Notes: generated by a model not told the origin, from the sequence alone. Numbered from the stretch's first letter, positions 35,904 through 46,003 are shown. The stretch: 64,000 nucleotides of DNA from Streptomyces lavendulae subsp. lavendulae (GCF_002803845.1 NZ_CP024985.1:620001-684000), one strand, 5' to 3'. Numbers and translations: made by a program.

Positions 35904-35993
35904 GACTGTCCGTCCTCCAGGGGTGTCGGGTCGATCGGGGCTCCCCCGGCTGCCGCCTGGGAGCGCTCCCGGCTGTGTGACGTCCCCCGGGGA

Positions 35994-38837
35994 TCAGGAC
36001 GTGGCGGAGAGGCCGTCCGCCGGTCTGGGGGCGCCGGGGTGGCGGCCGAGGCCGCGCGGCAGATCGGCGCGGCCGCGCACGTCGAGCTTCCGGTAGACGT
36101 TGGTCAGGTGCATCTCCACCGTGCGCGGGGTGATGAACAGCGCTTCCGCGATCCCCTTGTTGCTGTGGCCGCGCTCGGCGAGCGTCGCGATCCGGCGCTC
36201 GCTGTGGGTGAGGGAGTCGAGGGGGACGGTCGCGAGCTGCGGCATCCGTCCTCCCGCGGTCACCAGCGCGTCGCGGGCGACGGCGGCGAGCACGCGGTAG
36301 CCGCAGCGGGTGGCGAGGCCGATGGCCCGGCGCAGATGGCCCCGGGCGCCGCGGGCGTCGCCGAGGGCGAGCAGTTCACGGCCGAGCTGGTATTCGGCCT
36401 TGGCGAGCTCCAGCCGGGCCGGGGACTCGGACAGCAGGTCGACCGCCCGGGCGAGCAGTCCCGTACGGTCGCGGCCTTCGACGACCGCGGCCTGCGCGAC
36501 CAGGCCCAGGCCCAGGGCGCGCGGCGTGCCCCAGCGGCGGGCGCGTTCCCGGGCGGCCGCGACGATGCCGGCGGCCTCGGCGCCCCGGCCCAGGCCGCCG
36601 AGCGTGGTGGCGGTGGGCAGCCACCAGGGGGCGAGCACCGGGTTGGCGATGCCCGCCTCCTCCTCGCTCCTGCCGCAGCGGCGCCACAGTTCCAGGGCGC
36701 CTTCCGGATCGCCGAGTTCCCGCAGGATCCGGCCCTTCGTGTACAGGTAGTGCTGCCATTCCCAGACGCTCCGGTCCAGGTCCGGTGCGGAACGGGCGAG
36801 CGCGTCGAGCACGGCGGCCGCCTGCCGGGCCTCGCCCTGGGAGAGGAGTACGGAGCTCAGCGCGATCCGCGCGAACGGTGGGGCCCCGGCCGGTCCGACG
36901 ACCTCGACGGCGGCCCAGGCGTCCCGTGCTGCGCCGGGTACGTCACCGGTGCCGTGGCGGATCAGGGACCGGCCCGCCAGCGCGGCGCGGCGCGGCCACA
37001 GGGGCGGCTGGGTCTCGGCCGGGGACAGCGCCTGGTCCAGCGCCGTCAGCGCTTCGTCGACGGAGTCGGCGAGTGCGAGGACGGCCGAGCAGCAGAAGAC
37101 GCCCCAGCCCGCGGTGCCCGGCTCGTCGGCGCGCAGGGCCTGCCGGGCGAGCGCGGCCGCCCGGCCCGCGGATCCGCCGTCCAGGGCGGCGAAGGCGCTG
37201 AGGGCCGCGAGCAGCCGCCGGTCGGCCGGACTGTGGCCGCTGGGCACGGGCAGGGCGGCGGCCCTGGCGCGGGCCGCGGGCAGGGCGCTCCGGTCGTTCA
37301 CCGCGGTGGCCAGCAGGGCGGATTCGACGGTGACGCGCACTTCGCGGTCGGCGGGCCCGGGGCCGGCACCCGTACCGGAGCACAGGTCGCCCAGCACCCG
37401 CTCCAGTAATCGCAGTGCCTCGGGGGCCCGGCGGGTGCCGAGCGCCATCATGGCGTACTGCACCGCGACGGGCGCCCGGTCCCGCGGGTGGGGCAGCAGG
37501 GCGAGGGCCTGGCGCAGGTGCCACAGCGCGTCCGCGGGCGCGACGATGGTGCGGGCGGCCGCGCGGGCCAGTTCGACGTGCAGGTCCGCGCGTTCTGCGG
37601 TGGTGAGCCGACGGCCCGGGGCGCCGCGCAGCCAGCGGCCGGCGGCCGCGACGGTCGCACGGGTCGGCGCTTCGGCGAGGGCTTCGCGCAGGACCGCGAA
37701 CATCCACGGTTCGTCGATCCGCTCCAGCAGGGCGAGCTGCTCGGCGACCTCGGCCGCGGGACGCCCGGCGTCGCTGAGGACCCGGGCGGCCCGCACGCGC
37801 AGTCCCCGCAGCTCTTCGCAGTCCAGGGCGGCGAGGACCGCCGTACGGATCCCCTCGCGCATCCGCGGCGGGGAGTCGGCCGGTACGGCCTCGATGTGGC
37901 GCAGCCGGCCCAGGGCGGACTCCACGTGCCGGGCGCTCAGCCCGCTGAGCGCGGCGAGCGGGTCGACGGCGGCGCGGCCGAGCACGGCGAGGGCGGTGGC
38001 CACCTGCCGGACGGGGCCGGGGCCGGCGGCGAGGAACTCGGGTACCAGGGAGGCCAGTACGGTCTGGTGGACGGTGCTCAGCTGGTGCAGGGCGTCGGCG
38101 CCGGGTGGGATGCCCACGGTGCTCAGGGTGTGGAGCAGTCGGTCGAGGAGCAGCGGGTTGCCGCCGGTGATCTCCGTGCAGCGCCGGACGAACGCCGGGT
38201 CGGCCGGGGCTCCGAGGACACGGGTGATCATTCGCTGGGTGTCGCGCTCGTCCAGCGGTCCGAGTTCCAGGAGGGCGCAGCGGTCCTGGGCGAGGATCTC
38301 GGTGAGCACCCGGGTCCCGGGGCCCGGGACGCCGGTGCGCTGGGCCAGGACGATCAGCAGGGGCTGGTCGGCGGACCGGCGCAGGATGAAGTCCGCGCAG
38401 CGCAGCGAGGCTTCGTCGCACCACTGGGCGTCGTCGACGACCAGGGCCGTGGGACCGTCGGCGAGCAGGTCCAGGGCACGCCGGTGCAGCCGGCGCCAGT
38501 CGCGGTGCGTGTCCCGCGGCTCGTGGGCGCCGCCCGGTCGCGCGCAGGGGCCCTCGGGGGGCGGTTCGAGCAGGGCGTCGACCGCGCGGATCCGGGAGGC
38601 ACCTCCCGGAAGGCCCGCGACGCTTCGTACGGCCATGCCCTCGGCCCCGAGGCGCTCGCTCGCGACGGCCAGCAGACGGCTCCTGCCGATCCCGGAGGGC
38701 CCTCTGAGGAGCACGGCGCGCGCGGTGCCCGCCCTGGCTCCCGCGGCGTGGCGCAGCAGGTCGTCCAGTGCGGCGGTGTGGGTGTCCAGGCTCCGGCCCG
38801 GGCCGTGGGCCCGGGCAGTGCCGACGGTGACCACCAC
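35994..38837 (-). CDS. LAL-family LuxR regulator (third of three) with a TTA codon
   Basis: About 947 residues from GTG 38837, preferred because GAGGG lies eight bases upstream; in-frame ATGs at 38891 and 38927 are alternatives. The ATPase has GPSGIGRS, again Arg for the Walker A lysine, with Walker B ALVVDDAQWCDE. The C-terminal helix-turn-helix reads LTHSERRIATLAERG ... TVEMHLTNVYRKL. A TTA leucine codon at 37407-37409 (in ALRLLERVLG) makes translation likely to need the bldA tRNA, a common control point for Streptomyces pathway regulators. Probably the first gene of the regulator transcript, so it may gate the whole cluster. Confidence 0.92.
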   Translation of the reverse strand: MVVTVGTARAHGPGRSLDTHTAALDDLLRHAAGARAGTARAVLLRGPSGIGRSRLLAVASERLGAEGMAVRSVAGLPGGASRIRAVDALLEPPPEGPCARPGGAHEPRDTHRDWRRLHRRALDLLADGPTALVVDDAQWCDEASLRCADFILRRSADQPLLIVLAQRTGVPGPGTRVLTEILAQDRCALLELGPLDERDTQRMITRVLGAPADPAFVRRCTEITGGNPLLLDRLLHTLSTVGIPPGADALHQLSTVHQTVLASLVPEFLAAGPGPVRQVATALAVLGRAAVDPLAALSGLSARHVESALGRLRHIEAVPADSPPRMREGIRTAVLAALDCEELRGLRVRAARVLSDAGRPAAEVAEQLALLERIDEPWMFAVLREALAEAPTRATVAAAGRWLRGAPGRRLTTAERADLHVELARAAARTIVAPADALWHLRQALALLPHPRDRAPVAVQYAMMALGTRRAPEALRLLERVLGDLCSGTGAGPGPADREVRVTVESALLATAVNDRSALPAARARAAALPVPSGHSPADRRLLAALSAFAALDGGSAGRAAALARQALRADEPGTAGWGVFCCSAVLALADSVDEALTALDQALSPAETQPPLWPRRAALAGRSLIRHGTGDVPGAARDAWAAVEVVGPAGAPPFARIALSSVLLSQGEARQAAAVLDALARSAPDLDRSVWEWQHYLYTKGRILRELGDPEGALELWRRCGRSEEEAGIANPVLAPWWLPTATTLGGLGRGAEAAGIVAAARERARRWGTPRALGLGLVAQAAVVEGRDRTGLLARAVDLLSESPARLELAKAEYQLGRELLALGDARGARGHLRRAIGLATRCGYRVLAAVARDALVTAGGRMPQLATVPLDSLTHSERRIATLAERGHSNKGIAEALFITPRTVEMHLTNVYRKLDVRGRADLPRGLGRHPGAPRPADGLSATS

Positions 38838-39198
38838 AGTATTTCCCTCTTCCCCTGAACCGTTCCCGGCGTCCGGTGTCCCCGACGCCATAACCCCCCG
38901 CACAAACAAGATCGTAGGCGACACCAAGGGAGAACTCGGAAGAGATCCGGCAGATTTGAGCCAGAATGCACTGATCCTTGGCCAAGGCGCGCCGCGCGCC
39001 TCCAGTGGGCCGCCGTAAAGGACGCATCATTTCGGCCGTTCCGCTCGGCCGAATTCCCGGACCCCCGAAGAAACGGCGGGATCCGTACGACCCCGGACGG
39101 CGGGGACGGGCCGATATCCGGCCATCAATTCCTTCTTTATGCCCTGCGCTATCGTGCCCGAACAACCGTCCGCCGATGCCGAGAGACCGGAGGGTCCC
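38838..39198. other. Intergenic region between LAL regulator and PPTase remnant
   Basis: 361 bases between divergent genes. It holds the leader of the third LAL gene, a CCTTGGCCAAGG palindrome and two TCGGCCG copies around 39030-39050. No gene recognised. Confidence 0.55.
38976..38987. promoter_or_regulatory. Palindrome upstream of the third LAL gene
   Basis: Perfect 12-base palindrome CCTTGGCCAAGG about 140 bases before the start. Possible operator; the regulator is unknown. Confidence 0.3.
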
Positions 39199-39722
39199 GT
39201 GCAGTCCTCCCTGGAGCTCGCCTGCCCGCCACCGGGCTGGGCCGTCTCGGACTGGCCCACGACGCGTCCCCCGCCGGACGAGGGATCGCTGGACCTGTGG
39301 CTGCTGCACGTCTCCGACGCGGGGCTGCGCTCCGCCGTCCTGACCGGTCCCCCCTGGACGCGGAGGAACGCGCGCGGGTCGCGGCCTTCGTCCACCCCGC
39401 CGACCGCGACCGCTACGTGGCCGCGCACCTGACCCTGCGCCGGGTGCTCTCCGCCCACCGGGGCGTCGCCCCGGCGGAGCTGAGGTTCGCGCGCCGTGCC
39501 TGCCCGTGCTGCGTTGGACCGCACGGCCGTCCCGTCCTGGCCGGATCCGGCACTCCGCACTTCTCGATGTCCCACACCGGCGGTCTGGTACTGATCGCCG
39601 TGGCCGGACGGCCCGTCGGCGTCGACGTCGAGCGGCTTCCCGCGCCACACAAGGCCACCACGGGCCCCGAGCTCGCGGTCCACTCCCACTTCCTGGGATC
39701 ACTCGGCCGGAACTCGGCCTGA
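39199..39722 (+). pseudogene. 4'-phosphopantetheinyl transferase remnant (frameshifted, C-terminally truncated)
   Basis: GTG 39199 follows a GGAGGG site and opens a frame with the Sfp-type N-terminus (DLWLLHVSDAGLRSAVLTG). The match then jumps frame near 39348-39354, at a run of six C, to LDAEERARVAAFVHPADRDRYVAAH. It continues through the family motifs GPHGRP, FSMSHTGG and VGVDVE. After VGVDVE the family sequence stops: the WxxKEA motif and the whole second half are missing, replaced by about 30 unrelated residues before a stop at 39722. One extra C in the run would repair the frameshift, so a sequencing error is possible there, but the truncation remains. A PPTase (NysF) sits at the edge of the nystatin cluster. 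The PKS here presumably relies on a PPTase elsewhere. Confidence 0.82.
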
Positions 39723-40279
39723 CGCCGGGCGGACCCCGACCGGAACGGATTTCACCCGAACCCTTCCCGCACAAGACACCTCCGCGAAAAGCCGAATGAC
39801 CGGGGGTGAACTCGCGGACTTCCGGATCCGGCCCGGAAGCTCCTTCACCCCCGATGCGGCCCGGTCCGAAGCCTTTTCGGCTTCCGATCCGGCCCGCGGG
39901 GATCAGCGGATCGGGTCGGCCGGAAAGGCCGAATCGAATACGGTTTTCCGCCCGCGCGACTTCGGTGGCCGAAGACGGCGAAAGGCCGCCCTCCCCCGAA
40001 GCGGCCGGTCTCCGGGGCAGCACGGGCCCCGACACACCCGTCCCCTTCCGGCCTCTGGCCGACCACACCCCCGCAGGCCCGCGTGGCGCCATCCGGCGCC
40101 ACATGGCACCACATGGCGCCATCCGGCACACCGGCAGCCCATGGACGCGGATGGCACCACGCGACACCCCCTGAACACCATCACGTTTTCCCAGGTCAGA
40201 GGGTCATCACTCAGAAGCCCTCCCAGAAACACCCCCACCCCCCTTGCGCATGGCACCACTATGGCCCCATGATGGCGCC
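39723..40279. other. 557-base gene-free border region with inverted and tandem repeats
   Basis: No ORF here shows coding character. The first part (about 39800-39990) has many small inverted repeats built on GGCC, CGGCC and GAA..TTC, for example GAAGCC-TTTTC-GGCTTC. From 40083 on it carries tandem ATGGCRCCAT-like decamers ahead of the HicB-like gene. It separates the polyketide cluster from the conserved chromosomal genes. Confidence 0.65.
40083..40132. promoter_or_regulatory. Array of abutting 10-base palindromes (candidate operator)
   Basis: Five consecutive decamers: GTGGCGCCAT, CCGGCGCCAC, ATGGCACCAC, ATGGCGCCAT and CCGGCACACC. The centre copy type ATGGCGCCAT is a perfect palindrome. A further ATGGCACCAC is at 40151-40160. 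Ribbon-helix-helix repressors bind such short tandem sites, and a ribbon-helix-helix protein is encoded just downstream, so autoregulation is inferred. Confidence 0.6.
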
Positions 40280-40281
40280 AT
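40250..40281. promoter_or_regulatory. Three decamer sites at 11-base spacing over the HicB-like start codon
   Basis: ATGGCACCAC (40250), ATGGCCCCAT (40261) and ATGGCGCCAT (40272), one spacer base between each. The last overlaps the ATG at 40280. Helical phasing and position suit repression of transcription or translation of the following gene. Confidence 0.6.
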
Positions 40282-40798
40282 GGACCTCACTCCGTATGTC
40301 GACACCCTCCGCCGCGAACTGGCGGTGGCCGCCGAAGCCGGCGGCGACGAAGCCCGAGAGCTGGCCGAGAGACTCACCGCTCCCCTGGAATCGGCGACCC
40401 GGCTGACCATGCTCCACGTGCTCTCCGCCGCGATGGACGAGATCACCCGCGAACTCGCCCCCGGCTCGGTCGACGTACGACTGCGCGGCCTGGACCCCGA
40501 CTTCGTGGTGACGCTGCCGCCCGCCGACACCGGCGCCTCGGAGGCGGCCTCCGCGCCCGTCGAACCGGTCGGCGCCCAGGTGCCCGCCGAGGGCGACGAG
40601 ACCGGAACCGCCCGCGTCAACCTGCGCCTGCCCGCCCACCTCAAGGCCCGGGCCGAGGAGGCCGCGGGCCGCGAGGGCCTGTCGGTAAACGCGTGGCTGG
40701 TGCGGGCCGTGTCGGCGGCCGTCGAGGGCGGCACCCGGCCGCACACCACGCAGAAGTCCCAGACCGTCGGACAGAGCTTCACGGGCTGGGTCCGCTAG
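40280..40798 (+). CDS. HicB-like ribbon-helix-helix protein, probable transcriptional regulator
   Basis: 172 residues. The N-terminal 75 residues are helical, followed by an acidic linker. A ribbon-helix-helix domain lies at about 111-149 (ARVNLRLPAHLKARAEEAA then LSVNAWLVRAV). Proteins of this type are annotated as HicB-family antitoxins in Streptomyces, but no HicA-like toxin gene is adjacent. It leads a same-strand set with a DUF4097 protein and an ABC exporter, so a regulator of that set is the better guess. The upstream decamer array is a plausible binding site. I start at ATG 40280, which embeds in the last decamer; an in-frame ATG at 40244 would run through the array. Confidence 0.82.
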   Translation: MDLTPYVDTLRRELAVAAEAGGDEARELAERLTAPLESATRLTMLHVLSAAMDEITRELAPGSVDVRLRGLDPDFVVTLPPADTGASEAASAPVEPVGAQVPAEGDETGTARVNLRLPAHLKARAEEAAGREGLSVNAWLVRAVSAAVEGGTRPHTTQKSQTVGQSFTGWVR

Positions 40799-40922
40799 CC
40801 GCGCCCACCCTCCGCGCCTCCACCCACTCCACTTCACTCCGCTCCACTCCACCCGCACCACCTCACCCACACCGCGTCCCACCTGCCGGGACGTCCAGAA
40901 GAGCCAAGAGGACGGGACAGCC

Positions 40923-41765
40923 ATGCCTTCTTTCGACACTCCCGAACCGATCGCGGTCACCGCACGCGTGGAGGCCGGTTCCATCCAGTTCACCGCGGGC
41001 GACCGCCCCGACACGGTCGTCGAGGTGCGGCCCCGCGACCCGAAGCGGGACCTGGACGTCCGGACCGCCGACCAGACGGAGGTCACGTACACCGGCGGCG
41101 TGCTGACCATCAGGACACCCAAGTCCAACCTCCTCGGCCGTACCGGAACCGTCGATCTGACGGTCGAACTCCCCACGGGCTCGCGCATCGACACGACGGG
41201 GGCCTGGACCCAGGTGGTCGGCGAGGGCCGGCTCGGTGAGGTCCGCGTGAAGACCTCGTCGGGCGACGTGCGCCTCGACACGACCGGACCACTGAAGCTG
41301 ACCGCCTCGCACGGCTCGATCACCGTGGACCGGATCGAGGGCACGGCCGAGATCACCACCAGCTCCGGCAGCCTGCGCGTCGGCGTCGTCGACGGCCCCG
41401 CCGTCCTGAAGAACTCGCACGGCACCACGACCGTCGGCGCCGCCACCGGCGAGATCCGGGTGAGCGGCGCCAACGGCGACATCGAGATCCGCCGGGCCGA
41501 GGGCCCGGTCACCGCCACCACCGCCCACGGCACCCTGCGCTTGGGTGAAGTGACGCGCGGCACCGTCCAGCTGGAGACCTCCTACGGCGCCATCGAGGTC
41601 GGCGTCCGCGAGGGCACGGCCGCCTGGCTCGACGTCAACTCGGGCCACGGCCAGGTGCGCAACTCGCTCACCGCGTCCGAGACCCCCGGGGAGGCCGAGG
41701 ACACCGTGAAGATCCGCGCCCGCACCCGGTACGGCAACATCGACGTCCGCCGCGCCAAGGCCTGA
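40923..41765 (+). CDS. DUF4097 beta-strand repeat protein
   Basis: 280 residues, ATG preceded by GAGGACGGGA. Repeating short beta strands with recurring S-G-D/H-G turns (SSGDVRL, SHGSITV, SSGSLRV, SHGTTTV, ANGDIEI, AHGTLRL, SYGAIEV, GHGQVRN), the hallmark of DUF4097 beta-solenoid proteins. No signal peptide or membrane segment is seen, so it is probably cytoplasmic. The biochemical role is unknown. In Streptomyces this family is often found between a HicB-like gene and a DrrAB-type transporter, as here. Confidence 0.85.
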   Translation: MPSFDTPEPIAVTARVEAGSIQFTAGDRPDTVVEVRPRDPKRDLDVRTADQTEVTYTGGVLTIRTPKSNLLGRTGTVDLTVELPTGSRIDTTGAWTQVVGEGRLGEVRVKTSSGDVRLDTTGPLKLTASHGSITVDRIEGTAEITTSSGSLRVGVVDGPAVLKNSHGTTTVGAATGEIRVSGANGDIEIRRAEGPVTATTAHGTLRLGEVTRGTVQLETSYGAIEVGVREGTAAWLDVNSGHGQVRNSLTASETPGEAEDTVKIRARTRYGNIDVRRAKA

Positions 41766-41867
41766 CACCAGGACCTGACGCCCGGAGCGCGGGCCCCGGC
41801 ACACGGCTCACGTCTCACGTCTCACCCGCCCCTCCATCCATTCCGGCTCTCGAAACGGGAGGGCACC

Positions 41868-42865
<998 letters not shown>

Positions 42866-42869
<4 letters not shown>

Positions 42870-43657
42870 GCACCCTCACCCTCGCCCTGCGCGACTCCTC
42901 CACCATGCTGCGCCGCAACCTCCTGCACGCCCGCCGCTACCCCTCCCTCACCCTCAACCTCCTCCTCACCCCCGTCATGCTGCTCCTGCTCTTCGTCTAC
43001 ATCCTGGGCGACACCATGAGCGCCGGCATCGGCGGCGGCACCCCCGACCGCTCCGCCTACATCGCCTACGTCGTCCCCGGCCTGCTCCTGATGACCATCG
43101 GCAGCACCACCATCGGCACCGCCGTCTCCGTCTCCAACGACATGACCGAAGGGATCATCGCCCGCTTCCGCACCATGGCCATCCACCGCCCCTCCGTCCT
43201 CGTCGGACACGTCCTCGGCAGCGTCCTGCAATGCGTCACCAGCGTGGTCCTCGTCGGGGCCGTCGCCCTCGCCATCGGCTTCCGCTCCACCCACGCCACC
43301 GCCCTGGAATGGCTCGCGGCCTTCGCCCTCCTCGTGCTCTTCGCCACCGCCCTCACCTGGATCGCCGTCGGCATGGGCCTGGCCAGCCCCAACGCCGAGG
43401 CCGCCAGCAACTCCGCCATGCCGCTGATCCTGCTGCCCCTGCTCTCCAGCGCCTTCACCCCGGTCCACTCCATGCCCGGCTGGTTCCAGCCCATCGCCCA
43501 GTACCAGCCCTTCACCCCCGCCATCGAAACCCTCCGCGGCCTCCTCCTCGGCACCGGGATCGGCAACAACGCCTGGCTCGCCGTCGCCTGGTGCGTCGGC
43601 CTCACCGCCCTCGGCTACCTCTGGTCGACCGCCAGGTTCAACACCGACCCGAAGTAG
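42866..43657 (+). CDS. DrrB-type ABC-2 transporter permease
   Basis: 263 residues from ATG 42866, four-base overlap with the ATPase gene. Six predicted membrane segments (for example TPVMLLLLFVYILG, YVVPGLLLMTIGS, ALEWLAAFALLVLFATAL, MPLILLPLLSSAF) and the ABC-2 signature region around NSAMPLILLPLLSSAFTPV. Forms the export channel with the preceding ATPase. Its 3' end overlaps the convergent MerR-like gene by 20 bases. Confidence 0.94.
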
Positions 43658-44366
43658 CGGGCGGGGAACCGTCCGCGAGCCCGGGGGCCGCCGGCCCCCG
43701 GCCCGTCCCGAAGGCCGTCCCCTCGGCCGCGACCCGGCGTCGGACCTGGTCCTCCTGGGCGAGACGCCGCAGCAGCTCGAACACCGGGGCGCAGATCGCG
43801 AAGACGATGACCGCCCGCTCGGCCAGCGCCACCGGGTCGTCGAGGCCCGCCGCCCGCTCCAGGTCCAGCCGGGCCACCGACTCCGCCAGCCTCGCGTAGG
43901 CAGCGAGCTCGCCCGGTGCGTACCCCGCGTCCAGCCGGCGCAGCTCCTTCAGCGCCACAGCGAGCCCCTCCACGTGTGGCGAGGTGTCCGGCGCCCGCCA
44001 GTCCAGGGCCGCGAGCAGCTCCGACACCTCGGCCGCGGCCGTCGCCGCGGCCTCGGCCTCCGCCTCGTCGGCCGCGGCGCTCTGTGCGGCCACCGGCACC
44101 GGCAGGGCATAGCTGACCGCGCCGAGGGCGCCCTCGGTGGTGTCGGCCTGGTCGAGGGCCCCGAGCACGTCCCGGGTGGCGGCGATGGAGAGGCCGCCGA
44201 GCGTGGTCAGCGCCTTGATCAGGCGCAGTCGCTGCGCGTGCTCCTCCCCGTACTCGGCGAGGGTCGCGGCGGTCGCCCGCCCCGCGGGCAGCAGGCCCTG
44301 GCGCAGGAAGTACTTGATGCTGGCGACCGGTACGCCGGTCCGCCGACTGAGCTCCGAGATCTTCAT
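43638..44366 (-). CDS. MerR-family transcriptional regulator
   Basis: 242 residues from ATG 44366 behind AGGGAGG. The N-terminal winged helix [27 protein letters not shown] is typical MerR, followed by a dimerisation helix and an Ala/Glu-rich C-terminal domain without metal-binding cysteines. It is divergent from a membrane protein of the YhgE/Pip kind. The nested palindromes between them are its likely operator, so it probably controls that gene and itself. Confidence 0.9.
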   Translation of the reverse strand: MKISELSRRTGVPVASIKYFLRQGLLPAGRATAATLAEYGEEHAQRLRLIKALTTLGGLSIAATRDVLGALDQADTTEGALGAVSYALPVPVAAQSAAADEAEAEAAATAAAEVSELLAALDWRAPDTSPHVEGLAVALKELRRLDAGYAPGELAAYARLAESVARLDLERAAGLDDPVALAERAVIVFAICAPVFELLRRLAQEDQVRRRVAAEGTAFGTGRGPAAPGLADGSPPATSGRC

Positions 44367-44444
44367 ACGGCCTCCCTGCCGGTCATGCGGTCCCCGTCCG
44401 GTGCGTGCCGTCGGCGATTGGACACCACAACAAGATACTGCCAC

Positions 44445-44475
44445 TATCCAGTAGCTGGATACTTCAAGTATCCAG
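44445..44475. promoter_or_regulatory. Nested palindromes between MerR regulator and membrane protein
   Basis: TATCCAG-TAG-CTGGATA (44445-44461) overlaps a longer inverted repeat with 10-base perfect arms CTGGATACTT around a single C (44455-44475). Three half-sites in 31 bases sit midway between divergent starts. Strong candidate operator for the MerR-like protein. Confidence 0.75.
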
Positions 44476-44510
44476 CCTCAGGAACGCAGCCGCACCGCAC
44501 CGGAGAATCG

Positions 44511-45839
44511 ATGCCTCAACCCACGCCCCCCTCCGTTCTACGCCGACCTCGGCTGTGGATCGGGACGGGACTCATCGCCGCAGTGGTCTCGATGCTGTTC
44601 GCCCTGCTCTACGTGGGCGGCAACGTCAACCCCAAGGGGAACCTGCGCGACCTGCCCGTGGCACTGGTCAACGCCGACAGCGGCGCCGACGCGGGCGGCC
44701 GCCACGTCAACCTGGGCGACCAGGTCGTCGCGGGGATCCAGAAGGCCGCCGAGGGCGACAAGAGCTTCGACTGGCAGGTCGTCAGCCGCGAGGAGGCCGA
44801 CAAGCGGCTCGGCCGGGGCAAGGTCTTCGGCGCCCTCGTGATACCCAAGGACTTCTCCGCCACGGTGACCGCGCTCGCCTCCCCGCAGCCCGCGCCCCAG
44901 GGCAAGGCCGCCACCCCGCCCACCCTGACCGTGCTGACCAACCAGTCGGCCGGCAGCATCGGCTCCTCCATGTCCTCCCAGGCCGCCCAGAAGGCCGCCC
45001 ACGCCGCCTCCGCCCAGATCGGCCAGGAACTCCTCAAGCAGGCCGCGGCCCAGAAGGCCCCGCTCCCGACGGCCGCCCAGCTCAAGCTGGCCGACCCGGT
45101 GACCGTCACGGTCGCCGACGGCCACCCCGTCGGCTCCCGCAGCGCCTTGGGTCTGAGCGCCTTCTACTACGCGCTGGTCCTGGTCGTCTGCGGCATGCTC
45201 GGCGCCAACCTGGTCAACTCCCAGGTCGACACCGCGCTCGGCTACCTGCACACCGACTACGGCCCGGTCCGCAAGCGCGAGCCCGTCCAGCACACCAGCC
45301 GCGTCCGCACCCTGGCCGTCGGCATGGCGCTGATGCTCGGCATGGCGCTCGTCATGGGCACCCTGGTCGAGGTCGCCACCGTCGGGATCCTCGACATGGA
45401 CGCCTCCCACCTCGGCCTGCTGTGGCTCTACTCGGTCGCCACCATCGCCGTCGTCGGCATCGGCAGCCTCGCCCTGTTCGCCGCCTTCGGCACCCCGGGC
45501 ATGCTGCTGGCCACCATCGTCTTCGTCGCGATGGCCGTCCCGTCCTCCGGCGCGACCGTGCCGCTCCAGGCGCTGCCCGGGTTCTTCCGGACCCTGTCCG
45601 AATTCGAGCCGCTGCGCCAGATCACCGAGGGCATGCGCGCCATCCTCTACTACGGCGCCCAGGCCGACGCGGGTCTGACCCGCGCGTGGGCCTCGATGGG
45701 CATCGCCCTGGTCGCCGCGCTGGTCTTCGGCTTCGCCGTCACCCGCCTGTACGACCGCAAGGGGCTGCACCGCATCCCCTCCCCCGCCGACGTTTCCGAG
45801 ACCGCGGCCCCCGAAGCCACGGCACCGGCCGCCGGCTGA
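44511..45839 (+). CDS. YhgE/Pip-type (DUF3533-like) membrane protein
   Basis: 442 residues, ATG preceded by CCGGAGAATCG. One N-terminal membrane helix ([23 protein letters not shown]) is followed by a large extracytoplasmic domain with [16 protein letters not shown] and [14 protein letters not shown], then five or six C-terminal helices and a short Ala/Glu-rich tail. The layout matches YhgE/Pip or ABC-2-like membrane proteins of unknown function, some linked to toxin secretion or drug tolerance. Divergent MerR-type control suggests an inducible role. Confidence 0.85.
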   Translation: MPQPTPPSVLRRPRLWIGTGLIAAVVSMLFALLYVGGNVNPKGNLRDLPVALVNADSGADAGGRHVNLGDQVVAGIQKAAEGDKSFDWQVVSREEADKRLGRGKVFGALVIPKDFSATVTALASPQPAPQGKAATPPTLTVLTNQSAGSIGSSMSSQAAQKAAHAASAQIGQELLKQAAAQKAPLPTAAQLKLADPVTVTVADGHPVGSRSALGLSAFYYALVLVVCGMLGANLVNSQVDTALGYLHTDYGPVRKREPVQHTSRVRTLAVGMALMLGMALVMGTLVEVATVGILDMDASHLGLLWLYSVATIAVVGIGSLALFAAFGTPGMLLATIVFVAMAVPSSGATVPLQALPGFFRTLSEFEPLRQITEGMRAILYYGAQADAGLTRAWASMGIALVAALVFGFAVTRLYDRKGLHRIPSPADVSETAAPEATAPAAG

Positions 45840-45889
45840 GCCACGGCTCGCGGGGCGCCCGATCGCCTCGTACGCGACGCACCCGACCC

Positions 45890-45928
45890 GGCCGAGGGCC
45901 GGCCCACCCCGTGGGCCGGCCCTCGGCC
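45890..45928 (+). terminator. Strong stem-loop terminator
   Basis: Perfect 18-base arms (45890-45907 and 45911-45928) with a CCC loop, 50 bases after the membrane-protein stop. No T-tract follows, as is common in Streptomyces. It should insulate the ComB-like gene. Confidence 0.8.
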
Positions 45929-46003
45929 GTACCCGCCCCCCTCCGGGACCGCGGACGTGATGCGCGTCACCGTACGAGGACTTCGGGGCGGGGGTACGTG
46001 ATC

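Noticed and set aside
39348..39354. PPTase frameshift as proof of a pseudogene by itself
   Set aside because: A homopolymer miscount could explain it; the pseudogene call rests mainly on the missing C-terminal half.
39796..40272. 158-codon open frame in the cluster border
   Set aside because: Composition is not coding-like, it runs through hairpins and the decamer array, and it does not supply the missing PPTase half.
40280..40798. HicAB toxin-antitoxin locus
   Set aside because: Only the HicB-like protein is present; no small HicA-type gene was found on either side.
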